Source: Tridacna crocea (Eukaryota > Mollusca > Bivalvia > Cardiida > Cardiidae). From it: DNA of 64,000 bases. How positions within the stretch are numbered: the stretch's first letter is position 1; every line of letters starts with the position of its first letter. The translations under genes were made by a program, and so were the position numbers. This document shows positions 10,490 through 22,445 of the stretch, piece by piece. The notes below the pieces were generated by a model that was not told where the DNA came from, did no database searches, and saw nothing but the letters and a program-made list of their open reading frames with translations. The DNA lies in contig OX031065.1 of assembly GCA_943736015.1 (NCBI GenBank), positions 46,602,992-46,666,991 on the forward strand. The letters run 5' to 3'.

Positions 10490-12391
10490 TAATGGTCTTA
10501 GTATCCTTCTCTAAATATGGTCTGCAGAAGATGATGGATATATGTTTTAATTATTCTGTAAAGTGGCGTTACATGTATAACCCATCCAAGTGTGCAGTTA
10601 TAGTCTTTAATGAACCCAAACATTTTATAGCTAATCGTTTATGGCGATTGGGCGATAGCGTTGTAAATGAAGTAGTGGATTACACTCACTTGGGCATAAT
10701 TTGTAATAAGTTCATGAAAAGTTCTGTCAGCATTGATGATTCCTGTCACAAGCTGAAATCTACTCTTTTAGGTTTATTAAATGTTGGAGTGCATGAAAAT
10801 GGTCTTCGTCCATTTACGTCCCTTAAACTGTACAAGTCTATTGTTCTACCAAAAGCACGCTATGGCTGTGAGCTGTGGTCAGAAATTAACAAAACGCAGT
10901 CAGCTCAGCTGGAAAGAGCACATAGATTCTGCGTCAAGTATATTCAGAATTTACCGGTGTATACTAAAACCGATGTTTGTCTCGGTCTAGCCGGTGTTTT
11001 ACCTATCGAATCTGATATCGATTATAGGAAACTTTTGTTTCTGGGCCAAAGTCGTGCCCCGAGTCTACACGCATGTAAAAAGTTGTTTAATTATAGGCTC
11101 TTTTCTTTTTTTATAAGTGGTAATTCCTTGAAGCTTGGGTTTATCCCAGATATTGTACGTATTTTACGCAAGTATTCGCTGGAAGATTACTGACAGCGTT
11201 ACTTGGCCACAGGTCTTTTTCCTACAAAAGTTCAATGGAAGAGAATTTCTCGTAATGTCATCAACGGACAAGCAAATACTACTTGGATAACCAGGGTTCA
11301 GACCGACAGTCATCTATCAAGTTTCTTATACATAAAACCACAATTACTTCTCCATAGTGAACTATGGGAATTAAGTAGGTCTATCTCCTCTCGAGTGATA
11401 GCCAAGCACTGCAACAATTGTGTTAAGATGATAGCTAAATTTTATAGCGACTCATTTACAAAATTCTGTCATTACTGCAAAAATCATTTTTCAGTATCGT
11501 TATGTGAACACGTTTTATTACAATGTCCTTCTACAGTGAGTTTGAGGATTGAATTATTTCATCGTATCTCAATGGAGACAAATGAATGCACCTATCAGAG
11601 GTTTAGAAGCCTGAGTAATAACGGTATTGTTGTAGCCTTATTCTCAGGTCTTCGAAACATATTGGAGGATAATGTTATTAACCATAGGCTCTTGCTAGTT
11701 ATTATACCTATCCTTGGAAAATTTTGGAATTTTTTCTTTGTGTAATAGCTCTATGATCTATGCACCACAGAGTTAATATATTATCTTAACTTCTTCAGCC
11801 CCATGCCCAACCAGCTGTGACATACATGTATCTGTTTTTGTTTTTTGCCTCTGTTGCCTCGATACAATACTGTATATTATTATTTATCTGCCGCTAACTC
11901 CAGCCAGCAATTTCTAGTCGATTGATTGAATGATTGTCCGGTTAATTCTTCTATAGATCTATCCGCTCATTCATTCAATCAATGGACTTATTCTAGGGGT
12001 CTGCTTCATTATTTAGTTCCTAAGTATTGTGTTGTTTTCCTAAATATTCTGTTGTCTGTGTTTGCCTTGTGTTTCGCTTTCGTTGCAAGGTCCCCTTACT
12101 TGATTCATGCTTTCCTTTTACCTATTTTTGTCTCGTTTCTCTTCTTTATTTTGTACTTTGAGTTTTAAGAATGTGCTCCCGCATTCTGACCAGGGAAAGG
12201 GCTTTTGCATTTTCGTCTTTTTATTGTAAGGGTCTTTTTCGGGTCGGAGTCTGGCCGTACATTGATTTTCTCTCTTTATGACATTTACCTACTTTCTTTT
12301 GTTTGTTATTTCATTCTTACTGTTTTCTTGTATTTTATTGTAAAATGCTCGCCATTTTGGCGGAAAAACAATAAAATAATAATAATAATCA
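10490..12391 (+). mobile_element. 5'-truncated non-LTR retrotransposon, near-intact RT C-terminus
   Basis: The open frame begins in the RT active-site block (MVLVS) and continues NPSKCAVIVFN, GCELWSEINKTQ, RAHRFCVKYIQNLP and IDYRKLLFLGQ. One in-frame TGA (11191-11193, probably from TGG) separates it from the same-frame continuation, which holds a Cys/His motif, FCHYCKNHF...CEHVLLQCP, and stops at 11745. About 640 bp of 3' UTR follows and ends in a (TAA)n-like tail near 12375-12391. Typical C-terminus of mollusc LINEs; truncated at the YADD box. Confidence 0.75.
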
Positions 12392-13375
12392 TATACTACC
12401 GTCAATGATATTAACAATTTTCTTAATTGACAACACACTTAACGCATTTTATAATCCATCAGACAACCCTTTTCCCCTTAACCTGATATTAAATTTTTTC
12501 ATTAACTTAAACCTCTCTGTAGAATCGGACATTATATAAACTTTTCGAAAAGTTTGTAATTCAGTGTTATTTAATTTGGTATGATGCTGAGATGACTTTA
12601 CTAGCCCAACGAAAGCAATAAGTATCGTTAATTCTATTATTCTGTGGCAAAACGAAGATCTGTTGATGTTTTTTATATGTTCAAATTTTTGTTTAAACAT
12701 GTAAATCTGTTACATTGTACGTCACCCCCGAAATTCGCCCTTTTAATACGTCTCCGTATGTATAAATTATTTAAGCATCTTTAAATTGCTTAATGAGAAT
12801 TTATCATCGATAGAAATTAATGATTAAAATACTTTTTCTGGAATTTTATTGAGAGAAACAGTCATGACAGCACGATTTAAGTAGCCTATCTGCTATACTG
12901 TAAATGTATTGACTACGTTTGTTTGTGAGACCTTGGCAACAGTAACTAAGGTAGTCGATTTATCTTATCACCACGGATCAATGTATTTAGCGAAAAACCA
13001 GAAAATTCGGCCCCATGAAGACTCGGCGTAAGGCAGACCACATTTTTTAAGAGCACAAGAACAGAAATAATTTGATATCTGTCGATTAGAACGATGAAAA
13101 GGGCGTTATTTTCCGTGTTACTCTCAGTTGTGATAGTTTTGAGAAGATTCGATTCTTAGTATTGACATGATACCTAGTTTTATTTCTGAATTTTAAAGTA
13201 ATATGATTTCTGATTATTGGTTAAATCAAACAATTCAGCAAATCAGATATTACGTTACTTTCTAAATGTAGAATAAGAGAAGTAATGTAAAATGCGTACA
13301 GATTTTCTGACAAAGAATGAGTCTCATAAATGCTTTATATAGATTTTCGGTGAAGTTCACTATCTGCTATATAGA
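12392..13375. other. No gene seen
   Basis: AT-rich DNA downstream of FMO-A. Short ORFs only (e.g. 12449-12700 minus), with no motif or repeat identified. Confidence 0.5.
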
Positions 13376-13490
13376 GTTTATTTCATCAGCTTGAGGTTAA
13401 TATGGGGAAATATTTGCCGAAAAAGGGAAAGGTATGCGAAAATGACGAGTGCCGAAAGGCACGAGTTATTTTCGCCACCTTTCCCTTTTG
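13376..13490. repeat. Palindromic repeat with GGCACGAG core, copy 1
   Basis: GCGAAAATGACGAGTGCC / GGCACGAGTTATTTTCGC hairpin, preceded by AGTTTATTTCATCAGCTTG. Second copy at 50549-50670. Confidence 0.7.
13377..13382 (-). promoter_or_regulatory. Possible poly(A) signal for FMO-A
   Basis: AATAAA on the minus strand, 238 nt past the FMO-A stop. It lies inside a palindromic repeat (13376-13490) also present at 50549-50670, so the repeat may supply the 3' end signal. Unproven. Confidence 0.3.
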
Positions 13491-13619
13491 AGAACTCACA
13501 GGTTTTAGAACCTCAACTGCCACTTTCTTTTGTCTTTCTAATTTTGTATTTAACCTGTGAAATATGAACATGATTTCTCCCGTACTAAATCTACTAATAT
13601 AGAAAAGAATATCGCTCGA

Positions 13620-13867
13620 TTAAAAAACGAAGTACAGAAATAATGCCAAAACAGCCACAGCTAGCGCGTAGATAAAGACACTTCCACTCTCTTCCGGTAT
13701 ATTGCATTTCCGGGTATCCAGTGAATAGTTCATCCTGTAGGTTGTGTTCAAAATCGCATCTCTTGCACCTTTCCACGCACCTGGTCCCATCAGGCGATAT
13801 TGATAGGCTGTGCATGGTCCGAAGAAACAGTGATAAGCCAGTTTGGGGTCTGTGAACATCAGTTTGA
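13620..13867 (-). CDS. FMO: FMO-A exon 5 (C-terminal domain and tail anchor)
   Basis: 248 nt, entered in phase 1 after a caacag acceptor. Encodes FTDPKLAYHCFFGPC, then GPGAWKGARDAI, then a final ~20-residue hydrophobic stretch (VFIYALAVAVLALFLYFVF) and stop. The hydrophobic end is the expected ER tail anchor. Confidence 0.9.
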
Positions 13868-16800
13868 CTGTTGAAAGTTCCAGAAGAAATAGACATTTAA
13901 AAAGTCTTCATACAGAAAATTATCTTGCATTCCGCATGGATGAGTGTTTCACATAGGACTTTGTTTGACATGGCGTTTAATTCATCGACTAAATGCCCTA
14001 TGTGGTTATCAAATCAATAAAAGTAAAAAATGCATACATAAAACAAATTTGAAATCAACAGACAAATCCAACACGTGCATTAGTAGGCCTAGGAAAAGTG
14101 AACCAAATTCGCTTGCTTCAGAGAGGAATGTGTTTTGATATTTGATACACGATCACTCATTCCCTTTCAGGACTGCTCTGAACAGAACATATTATCAAAC
14201 CTTTTGGCTCCAAAGAGTTAACTTTAACCCCCTTTAAATATTAAACAGATGAAATAATACAATTAAATTAAACTTAGTAGTGTATGAATATTCGTAATTG
14301 TAGCTTTTGTTTTTTAACCACATCTAGTGCAAGAAACTATCGTTATATTTCAGGACTAAGTAATTGGCTAAGAAAGTAATTGGTTAAACAGATGTAAATA
14401 ATACGATTGAATTAAACTTAGTACACGGCGGGGAATCACGTGACACAACAACAACAACAATGACCGTTATTTGAAAAAATTCCCCGACTTCAGGTAAGAA
14501 AATCTTCAATAATTCCGTTAATACATAACCGATTGGAATTTGGTTTAAAGCAGAGAAGGCGGAAGGACTCCAGGGATTTGCTTGATGTCTTAGATGTTTT
14601 AAACAACACCTGATAAAAAAGTTATTGACGAGCAAACAAATTTTTTACCCTGGATAATTTGTTTGCTCGTCAATAACTTTTTTATCAGGTGTTGTTTAAA
14701 AAATCTAACACATCAAGCAAATCCCCGGAGTCCTTCCGCCTTCTCTGCTTCAAACCAAATTCCAATCGGTCACGTATTAATGGAATTATTGAAGATTTTC
14801 TTACCTGAAGTTAGGGAATTTTTTCAAATAACGGTCATTGTTGTTGTTGTTGTGTCACGTGATTCCCCGCCGTGTTAGTAGTGGATGAATATTCGTATTT
14901 GTAGTTTTTGTTTTTGAAACACATCTAGTACAAGAAACTATCGTTATTTTTTAGGACTAAGTAATTGCCAAAGGAAGTATTTGGTTAACCTCAGAAATAA
15001 TCATGAAGAGAGTTTTGTTTACACTGATTTTCATGTTTTCACTCGAATTAGTGTTCTGTACTTTATTGTGTTTTCTAAGAAGATATCATCAATAGAAATT
15101 AGCTCAGTTACTTCTGTATCAATCTGTTTTGATAATATTATCATGACTGATACCAGCGAAGATATGGTTCTACAAAAGCGGGCAAGCAACAGATATTTGA
15201 AATTCATCACAAAATATTCAAACTGTATTACTGTCTATAACAATCTCCATGGCAGTAATTGATTAAATTTTAATTCATAGGTTAGTGCCATAGTTCTTTG
15301 CTGTCCTTTGTCAGGTGGTGTACATATATAAATCGTGATGAAACATATTGCTGTCTAGAAATAGAAACTTAAACAAGAAAGCCGGAATGCGGGTACGGTG
15401 ATGTTTGTGATCATCTTAAACAGCCCAATATTTGTCCTATACATTGCTTCCAAAGTGTTCTATGATTTTGACTATTAGTTCAATTGTTTGACTTGACGCC
15501 TAACTCTCATTATAAATGTACTCAAATTTTCTGATGTTTTCTGTATACCATGTGTGAGTGATGACATGCTCTTCTTTTCATAACTAATGTGCCTCAAACA
15601 CCGAGACACATTTATGCTGTACCCTACAGTAAAGGGGAGTAATCACATAATTGGTCTCAAACTTTGTGAATTCAATCAAAGCACGAGCGTATTATTGATT
15701 CTTACTAGGTCAATAGTTCATGATGTAGTATTAAATAACGGTTCCTAATTTAATAATGCATTTTAAACCTGTTTACACGCATCTGCATGGTCAGTCTTTG
15801 TGGTACATCTATAACTACCATGAATTGTAAGATTATATGAAAAGTTTACATTTTTCATCAAGATACTTAACACGGAGTTTGTGCTTAGAGCATCTTGCTG
15901 TTAAAAAATTGAAAGAAATCCACGGTTACCTAAATTTGGTTTACAGCCAGCGAGCACTGCAAGTTCATCCATGAAAGGTATGTAGTCCACTTGAATTGTG
16001 TGACGTGTTGAGTCTACGTATCTCTTTGACAGCATTTCCTGTTTCAACTGGATATCCGTCCACATATCGGAGCTCTTCGGCAGTGTAACATCTCCCTGTT
16101 TGTAAGATCGCATTATAAATCAGGTTTATACCGGTAGTCGTCTCAAACATTTTAAATGACTGGACTATAAACAATATCTCTTTTATCGCTCTATGAGAAA
16201 TTTCGTCGCTTTACTTCAAAAACCTCGTAACTACAGCTCTTTTGCAAGCTGTAGTTACGAGGTTTTTGAAGTAAAGAGACGATTTGGTTTTAAACACGGC
16301 CAAATGCTTCCCTATATGTAGTATTTTGCATTTCTTGGCGTTAAAACCCATGCCCCCAAGTGAGTGACCAGTCACAAAAGTTATCTGTTGTACGTTGTAA
16401 TATTGTAAAGTCTTCAATAGCATTTAAATCTGTATGAGTTTTAGTGCCATCTTCAAACAGCTTCACGACCGTGTCTGCAGTTTCTGGTAGATCATTAATA
16501 AAAATGAGGAAAAGAGTCGGACCTTGAGCTACTCCGCTTCTGACAATTAGGGTATCTGATTGTTTGTTATTGATGACAACTTCTATTTGTCAAGAGATCC
16601 TTTATCCAGGATGACATGTTACTACCAATGCCATAAGAATCTAATTTGTGTTTCAATTTGCAATATGATAAAATGTCGAAAGCTTTTTTTTTTAAATCGT
16701 AGATGACATCTATATCCGACCCGTTGTCAAGAAAATTTGTCCGATCTTCCAGTGATTCAAGAAGCTGTAGTTGGCATGATCTATCGTAGATAAATCCAAA

Positions 16801-19800
16801 TTGTTTGTTTGAAAATAAATTATTCGATGTCATGTGGTTGATAATTTTCTCTCTAATATTTTTTTTTCATTATGTTTTGGACTATATTGGACTTATGCTG
16901 ATTGGCTTACAGTTTTCAGGCAGGTGTTTATTTCTTGATTTAAAGATGTTTCCAAGCTCGGGATACAACCGAGCTGTTTAACGATTTGTTTTTAAAAAAT
17001 GCCATAGGTTTAGCCTAATGAAGTTTTTTGATGTATGCCATCTGGTCCAGCTAGTTTGTTGGGATTCATAGTTTTTATAGCTTTTAAAACACCATCTGTT
17101 TTAATTTCAAAGTCTTTCAATTGAGCTATTGTTCATTTTAGGAAATTTTGCAGATCCTTGTCATGCTCTGGTTTAAATACACTTCCAAACTTCCAAAATA
17201 TTTGTTGAGAATGTTGCTCTCTCACGTTCGTCATTACTTTGTTTCCCATTTGCGTCTTGAAGTGTTCCTACATTATTATTTGTTTAACTTATCGATCGGA
17301 TATATTTCCTTGAAATCCGACTGTTCTCTTTTATGTTACTCACTTTGTCCTTTTCATAATGGTATTTTAACTTTCTAATGTCTGATGTTGCCGTATTCCT
17401 TTTTTTGTGTTGTTGTTGTTGTTGTTGTAATTTTCATATTTGTCTGTTTTGCAATGGAGATATTTTGTCCAGGCTTGTTTTTTTCCTTCTTGTTAGCTTT
17501 ATTTGTCTCTGTATGTACATATGGTAAATTGTTTGGGCCTTCTTGGCACACTAGTATGTATTCTGTCACTAATTTTTGAGTATAACGGCAAAGAAGTTCC
17601 ATGATTAGTCAGCATTTCCATATCGCAAATTGTCCCATTTGACTTGGCTGAGATGATTTCTGATGTTTTCATAATCTCCCTTGAAGTAATTCCTTCTGTT
17701 ACGTTTGTTTTACACCCTCTCTGTGTAACAGATATATTCAAGCTCCAATATTATATGATGAGTTTTCCTAATCCGGGTTGATAAGAAAGGTTTTCAATAA
17801 TATTTTCTTCCTTTATGAGTACGAGATCAAGTAAGAATGGGATTGAGGATTGTCTGTACCCTGTTGGTTTGTAACATGTTGCGTTAAATAATTGTCTCTT
17901 ATTACTTCTAAGAACACACTTACTGGATGGTTTTTATTTACACAACTCTCATATTTCAACCAGTTTATTTCTTTGAAGTTGAAATCTCCTATAACTCATA
18001 AATGAGAACAGCTGCTTAAACAACATATTTTTATGAGTTGTTGAAGTTCGTATACTGAATTTATATCTAAATTTGAGCTTCTATATACGCAACAAAAGAG
18101 TAAGGTATCTCTGTCACTAATATTTATTTAGCCCAGACTGACTCTATTTCCCTCGATTCGATGTTAATTTTGGAGCAATTTAAATCTGATCTAATGAATA
18201 AAGCAACTTCTCGTCCATTTTGTTTCGTATTCTTCATAAAATCGTATCTTTTCATCAAGGGGTAAAAATTGATTTTTTGGATTTATTTCACAGATTGATA
18301 TAGTATCAACCTTCTTCTTCATAATAATAATTTTCAATTCTTCCATCTTGTTGGTAAAACATCCACATTTGTATATAATACATTTAAATTCTGCATGCGA
18401 TTGCATTTATTTGTTATACATGTATATATATTGTTAAGAAATAAAACTCGCCTCCTATGTGCGCTATTGTGATTTCTGGGTATAATACTGTATCATCTAT
18501 GTGGTTTGTCATTGTTCATCAAGCTGATGCATAAGTTGTTGGTAGTTTTTATCATCTTCATTTTCTTTGGGTTTGGGTTTGTTGCTCCTTGGTTGTTCGT
18601 AGTTTTGTTTGTTTTTATTCAGATCTAATATCTCATTTGGTATGATTTTTTTATTATCTCTTTAGCCCCTTTCTATATAAGCCTCGCCTTTTCAAGTTCC
18701 TGTACGAATGTCTTTCTTTCTTCTCTCTGGGCTGTCCAGAGTCATGTCAGCAGTGATTATGGTCGTTTGTAATTTGTCAGGTTATTTGCTTGAGATAGGA
18801 GATCTCTTCTATTCTTTTTATTCTCAAGAATGATTTTGAGAGGTCTTACTAGTATTTTATCTGTTGATCTTATTTCCATTCTATAACGTTTAAACTCATC
18901 CAATTTGACATCCAAACTTGAAGCAAGTTCATTAATAAGGTACTTGTCAAATCATTTCCTTTGGTCCGGGTCGTCGTTTTTTGATTCCGGAAGATTAAAT
19001 ATAATCAAGTTTTGACTACGTCTTTTACTGGCATCTATTTCTTTTACTTTTAAGTCTATTTTTTCATTCAATTCAGTAATCAATTTATCAGTGATTTCAT
19101 CTTTGAGACTGTCAATTTTTGCTTTTGTCTCTTCGCCAAATTTTTTCATCCATTCTAATGTCAATTTCTGTCATATTCAACTCTAGTTCGGTTAGTTTTT
19201 CATTGTTTGTCTTTTTATTTCTGCAACTAAGCCATCTAATAATAACAGAGTTGGTAGAGTATATTTGCATGTAGGACAAGTCGATGACAGGTCAGGGATT
19301 GTGATGAGTTAAAACTGTTCTTTAGTAATGTTAGCACAGTTCCTACAAAAATTCAGACCGCACTGTGCATAGACAAGGTATTCGGTTCCTTCGAGGGTTT
19401 GTATTTCACACTGTGGGCATAAATCACAGTCAGAACCGGGTCTCTATCTTTTTGGGGCATTTTTTGATGAGGTTGATTTGCTTTTGGGTGTACTTGTTTG
19501 TGTACCAAGAGTTAATATTTTTCTACAGTCATTTCTGCCTCCTTCAGCCATTTTGAAATGATCACACAAGCCAATTGATGGTTTTGAATTGTGGGGTTTG
19601 GTGTCCCTACCTTCCCTTATGCCTAAGTATTTTATTAAAGGTATGATCGGTAGTGGAGGTTGGACGCCCCCAACCTTCCAGTTATTGTTTTGTGTTTTTT
19701 TTACAATCTCAGGGTCCTAATTATCCGTAGTTTACTCTGTTCTGAATTTGGATGAATACCGTCCAGGAGCAATTTGAAATTCACAACTTTCCGTGTAGGT

Positions 19801-22339
19801 TTCTTCTTTTTATCCTTTCTACTAGTTTCTAAATCGAGTCCAAAGGGCAGTGAACACATATCAGAGTTTTCAGTATTAAACGTTCTAATAAGAGCATTCC
19901 CAACAACTATCTGCACTTTTCACGGATTTACGATAAATGTTTGTAGACAGACTCCTCAGATTTTTATTTTATATTCATACTCACGCGAAGAAGACGTCCA
20001 TTACACCCGTGCATGCGCAACTCCTCAGATTAAAAGTGTCTGCAGACGACAGATAAAATGTGAACTAAGAATATCCTTCATAGAAGGATAAAAAGAGCGT
20101 GGGAAAAGGAGAAAATGCTGATAGCCAGTACTTTCTCCTTTTCCCACAATGTTTTCAAAAGCCTCTTATCTCAGTCTCGTAAAAACCAGGGATTGTTTGG
20201 TAAAGGGTTAACTGTTACTCCGCCATGGCCAGCATCGGTGAGTTTTAGGATGTTGCGTAGACTATTTAGCCTTCGCTAGATGGTAGTATTTCAGATTGCT
20301 CCATACTGAAAGTAATTCAGATGGCAAATTAATGTGGCTAAAAATTGGAAAATGGATATATTTGTGAAAGGGAGAAAACAATCTAAGAAAAGTACATAAT
20401 TTGACAGACTCTCTTTGTTTCGTCAAGGCCTGCTTTAAACGTGACCCACCTCAGGCACTTTTGTGCCAGGCACAGACAATTGTCAGACTGCAAGTCAAAC
20501 CGTTTTTGATCTCTTGAAGTTTACCGATTAGAATAAGGGGAAGTTACATTTTAATATGAAGAGGTTAAACCAATTACTTACCTTAATAACCCTTGTTGCT
20601 AGTCTACACTGCATCTCACTTAATGGCATAATGGATCCCAACGGTTGAAAACATCCTATGATAGCCAGTGTATTTTTTCCAATATCTGGCGGGTACATGT
20701 ATTTGTAAAGATTCACCTTGTTGTCTTTTACTTCGGTAATGGATTTGTCCAAAAATGGAAATCCGAAAATGTACCCGGTCGCTGTTACCACCGCATCGAT
20801 TTGCTCGAATGTCCCATCCTCAAATACTACGCCAGTCTCAGTAAATTCCCGGATATTCGATTTGACGATCACGTTACCGGAAATAATGCGATTCGGAAGT
20901 TCATCATTGACTGTTGGATGCTGGGATAGCGGGCCGTGGTTGGGTTCCAGTGAGAATTTCTTGTGGTTGAATCGATTGTTGAGTTCCTTCTTCAAATTTC
21001 CTAAAGCACCAGGTACGTTTTCAAAAACAAACTTGTTGAATCGATTATTAAAGTCAGCATCAAACGGCCGGCCTTGTTCAGCCATTCGATTAAAGATCCA
21101 TGCACCTCGTCTTGTGCTGAGAAAAACCTACAATATAAAATGTAGAGAATACATCTGTGCCTGGATACAGACGAAATTCTAACTTTGAACGACATACCAA
21201 AGTTTTAAACAATTAGCTTTCCTTGCGCAAACTTGTCCCACTTGTCTTTAAATTTGTTATTGTAAGCTGTCTCTGTTTTAGCAAATCTATCCATGTATCG
21301 TCCGTTAAATTAAGATTTAAGCGTAAAAAATCGGTCACTTCCATTGAACTTCATGACTGATGTCTTTTTAAAAAAAAAAAAACAAGCTCGAGGTGATAGT
21401 TACCTGTGACGCAATTCGACTCAATTCTACTGTGACGTCACCACCCGAATTTCCAATCCCGACCACAACTACTCGCTTGTCTTCATAGCCCCTATGGTCC
21501 TTATAGTCGTGTGAGTGAACTACCTTGCCTTGAAATTTGTCCATCCCAGCGAACTTCGGTATTTTCTTGTCCGCATGATGACCAGTACAAACGAGTGCAC
21601 CGTCGAAGGTATGAACTTCCACTTTTTTCGATTTTAGGTTTTTCGTTGTCAGAAGCCATCGGCCCGTCTTGCTGTGATCGTCAGCCTTTTCAACTTTTTC
21701 AACCTGTGCAATTTCACAACATTTGATTTTCAGAATTGGAATTAGATAGTTCAAAAATGGAAATTTCAAAAGAAGCCAACGCTTTTCAAGCTTATTCTAA
21801 TACAAACAAATAAACGCGTTTAAGGAACATGCAGAAACAAACGGAAAATGTGAGGAAAATTTCATTTTGCTGAGAACTCTTTCGGTACAGAGCCAGCAAT
21901 TTTTTTCTCATCCTTAATATTTTCGCAACTTCTTCGTTGCATAGGTCATTAAAACATTAAAACACTGAATTAGTTGGTTAACAGGGCTAAATAAACAAAT
22001 CTTTCTTACCTCTGTGTTAAACTGAATATATTTCCGAAGATCGAACTCGTCCGCATACAGGTGAAAGTACTTCTCCACGTATCGATTATGCATGTATATA
22101 GAAAACTCCTTTGGTGCGGGAAAATCGCTGTAACTTGTCATTTCCTTGGATGTGTTTATAACAGTCGATTTCATGACACAAGCCTGACCTTCCTCCACTT
22201 CTGGGGTATAATGCCATAGTCCTCCAATATAGTCTGTCCGCTCGAAACAGACCGGCAGAAGCCCTTCATCCAAACAGCATTTGATAGCAGGAAGCCCACT
22301 CGCCCCAGCTCCAATAACGGCCACGGTTTTGGGAGACAT
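13620..22339 (-). CDS. FMO: FMO-A: flavin-containing monooxygenase, intact five-exon gene
   Basis: Coding exons (minus): 22339-22010, 21703-21404, 21127-20582, 16095-15930, 13867-13620; 1590 nt, 529 aa plus stop. All junctions are GT-AG and phases are 0,0,0,1, so the spliced frame stays open. Family knowledge: FMOs use FAD, NADPH and O2 to oxygenate N- and S-nucleophiles at the ER membrane. Seen in the sequence: FAD motif GAGASG at residues 10-15, E33/GGLW 39-42, FMO signature F167-x-G169-x3-H173-S-x2-Y177, NADP motif GIGNSGGD 192-199, ATGY 326-329, and a hydrophobic C-terminal tail like the membrane anchor of vertebrate FMOs. Length matches the usual ~530 aa. The start ATG at 22339 puts the FAD motif at the normal distance. 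Intron 3 is swollen by a LINE. The substrate cannot be told from sequence. Confidence 0.93.
14241..14988. repeat. Tandem duplication of a ~143-bp unit, second copy interrupted
   Basis: Unit 1 is 14241-14383. Unit 2 starts at 14384, is broken at 14423 by the fold-back, and resumes at 14875 to about 14988. Both contain GAATATTCGTA(A/T)TTGTAG. Confidence 0.7.
14424..14874. mobile_element. 451-bp fold-back element with TTAGTA target duplication
   Basis: Two ~215-bp arms (14424-14640, 14659-14874) are nearly perfect inverted copies with an ~18-bp spacer. The ends are CACGGCGGGGAATCACGTGA and its complement. TTAGTA flanks both ends (14418-14423, 14875-14880). The neighbouring tandem copy of the host sequence at 14241-14383 has a single TTAGTA with no insert, which proves the boundaries. 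No coding capacity. Confidence 0.85.
14989..15929. other. FMO-A intron 4 remainder, nothing recognised
   Basis: AT-rich intronic DNA; ORF 14981-15262 has no motif. Confidence 0.5.
15930..16095 (-). CDS. FMO: FMO-A exon 4
   Basis: 166 nt, in phase 0, out phase 1. Encodes GDVTLP, then [20 protein letters not shown] and CKPNL, matching the FMO segment with S-x-R-H-T-I-Q before the C-terminal domain. Acceptor aaacag/GGA, donor TTAG/gtaac. Confidence 0.9.
16204..16282. repeat. Near-perfect palindrome at LINE 3' boundary
   Basis: Arms of ~34 bp (CTTCAAAAACCTCGTAACTA and complement) around an 8-bp loop at ~16239-16246. The LINE similarity stops here. Confidence 0.7.
16260..19600 (-). mobile_element. 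Degenerate non-LTR retrotransposon (CR1-like) in FMO-A intron 3
   Basis: On the minus strand, in order: ORF1 start MAEGGRNDCRKILTLGTQT near 19552; a cysteine-rich PHD-like segment (CDLCPQC ... GLNFCRNCANI, ~19300-19430); a coiled coil plus NLIIFNLPES RNA-binding-like motif (18952-19164); an endonuclease-like start (18191-18406); RT blocks with FGFIYDRSCQLQLLESL (16567-16833), SGVAQGPTLFLIFINDLPE and KLFEDGT (~16440-16560), and a C-terminal NAKKCKILHIG. Frames are broken and the catalytic FADD is FEDG, so it is dead. The 3' end is truncated at a palindrome near 16260. Confidence 0.75.
20040..20207. mobile_element. TTAA MITE, left-truncated, in FMO-A intron 3
   Basis: Hairpin 20103-20149 and right end GGTAAAGGG before TTAA 20208-20211. 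The homologous place in FMO-B (~35449) has TTTAACTGTTACTCC without this element. Confidence 0.7.
20212..20581. repeat. Intron 3 segment shared with FMO-B (35453-36040)
   Basis: CTGTTACTCCGCCATGGCCA through to the exon 3 donor matches FMO-B intron 3 closely. It records the A/B tandem duplication and gives the empty site for the MITE at 35789. Confidence 0.85.
20582..21127 (-). CDS. FMO: FMO-A exon 3 (catalytic core with ATGY)
   Basis: 546 nt, 182 codons, phase 0. It begins [14 protein letters not shown], contains [15 protein letters not shown] and ATGYIFGFPFL, and ends CRLATRVIK before a gtaag donor. This is the exon that is frameshifted in FMO-B. Confidence 0.93.
21404..21703 (-). CDS. FMO: FMO-A exon 2 (FMO signature and NADP motif)
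   Basis: 100 codons, phase 0 at both ends, acceptor gcacag/GTT and donor CAG/gtaac. Carries LVCTGHH, the FMO-identifying motif FQGKVVHSHDY and the NADP-binding GIGNSGGD. The same 300-nt length is kept in all three paralogues. Confidence 0.93.
22010..22339 (-). CDS. FMO: FMO-A exon 1 (FAD-binding N-terminus)
   Basis: 110 codons from ATG (22337-22339) to a GAG/gtaag donor, phase 0. Contains the Rossmann motif GAGASG, the [10 protein letters not shown] segment that contacts FAD, and the conserved [10 protein letters not shown] and YSDFP stretch. It aligns without gaps to exon 1 of FMO-B. Confidence 0.93.
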
Positions 22340-22379
22340 TTCAGCGTATCTCTTTGCGTTTGAATTATGAACTTGTGGA

Positions 22380-22445
22380 TAGTGTCCTGCACACCGATGT
22401 TTTCACACTTGACTGTCGGTTATAGATAAGAAACTGTCCTTAAAT
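22380..22445 (-). promoter_or_regulatory. Candidate FMO-A promoter-proximal block
   Basis: About 85-105 bp upstream of the ATG, the motif AGATAA followed by TGTCCTTAA (22424-22442, plus-strand reading) is shared with the same position upstream of FMO-B (39526-39543). A GATA-like site is contained. No clear TATA box is seen for this copy. Conservation may be just shared ancestry. Confidence 0.25.

Noticed and set aside
16567-19164. Host gene exons in FMO-A intron 3
   Set aside because: The order of ORF1 coiled coil, endonuclease and RT motifs on one strand is a retrotransposon.
20645-21182. Plus-strand ORFs of 94 and 154 codons
   Set aside because: Antisense shadows of FMO-A exon 3, whose minus-strand frame is a clear FMO.
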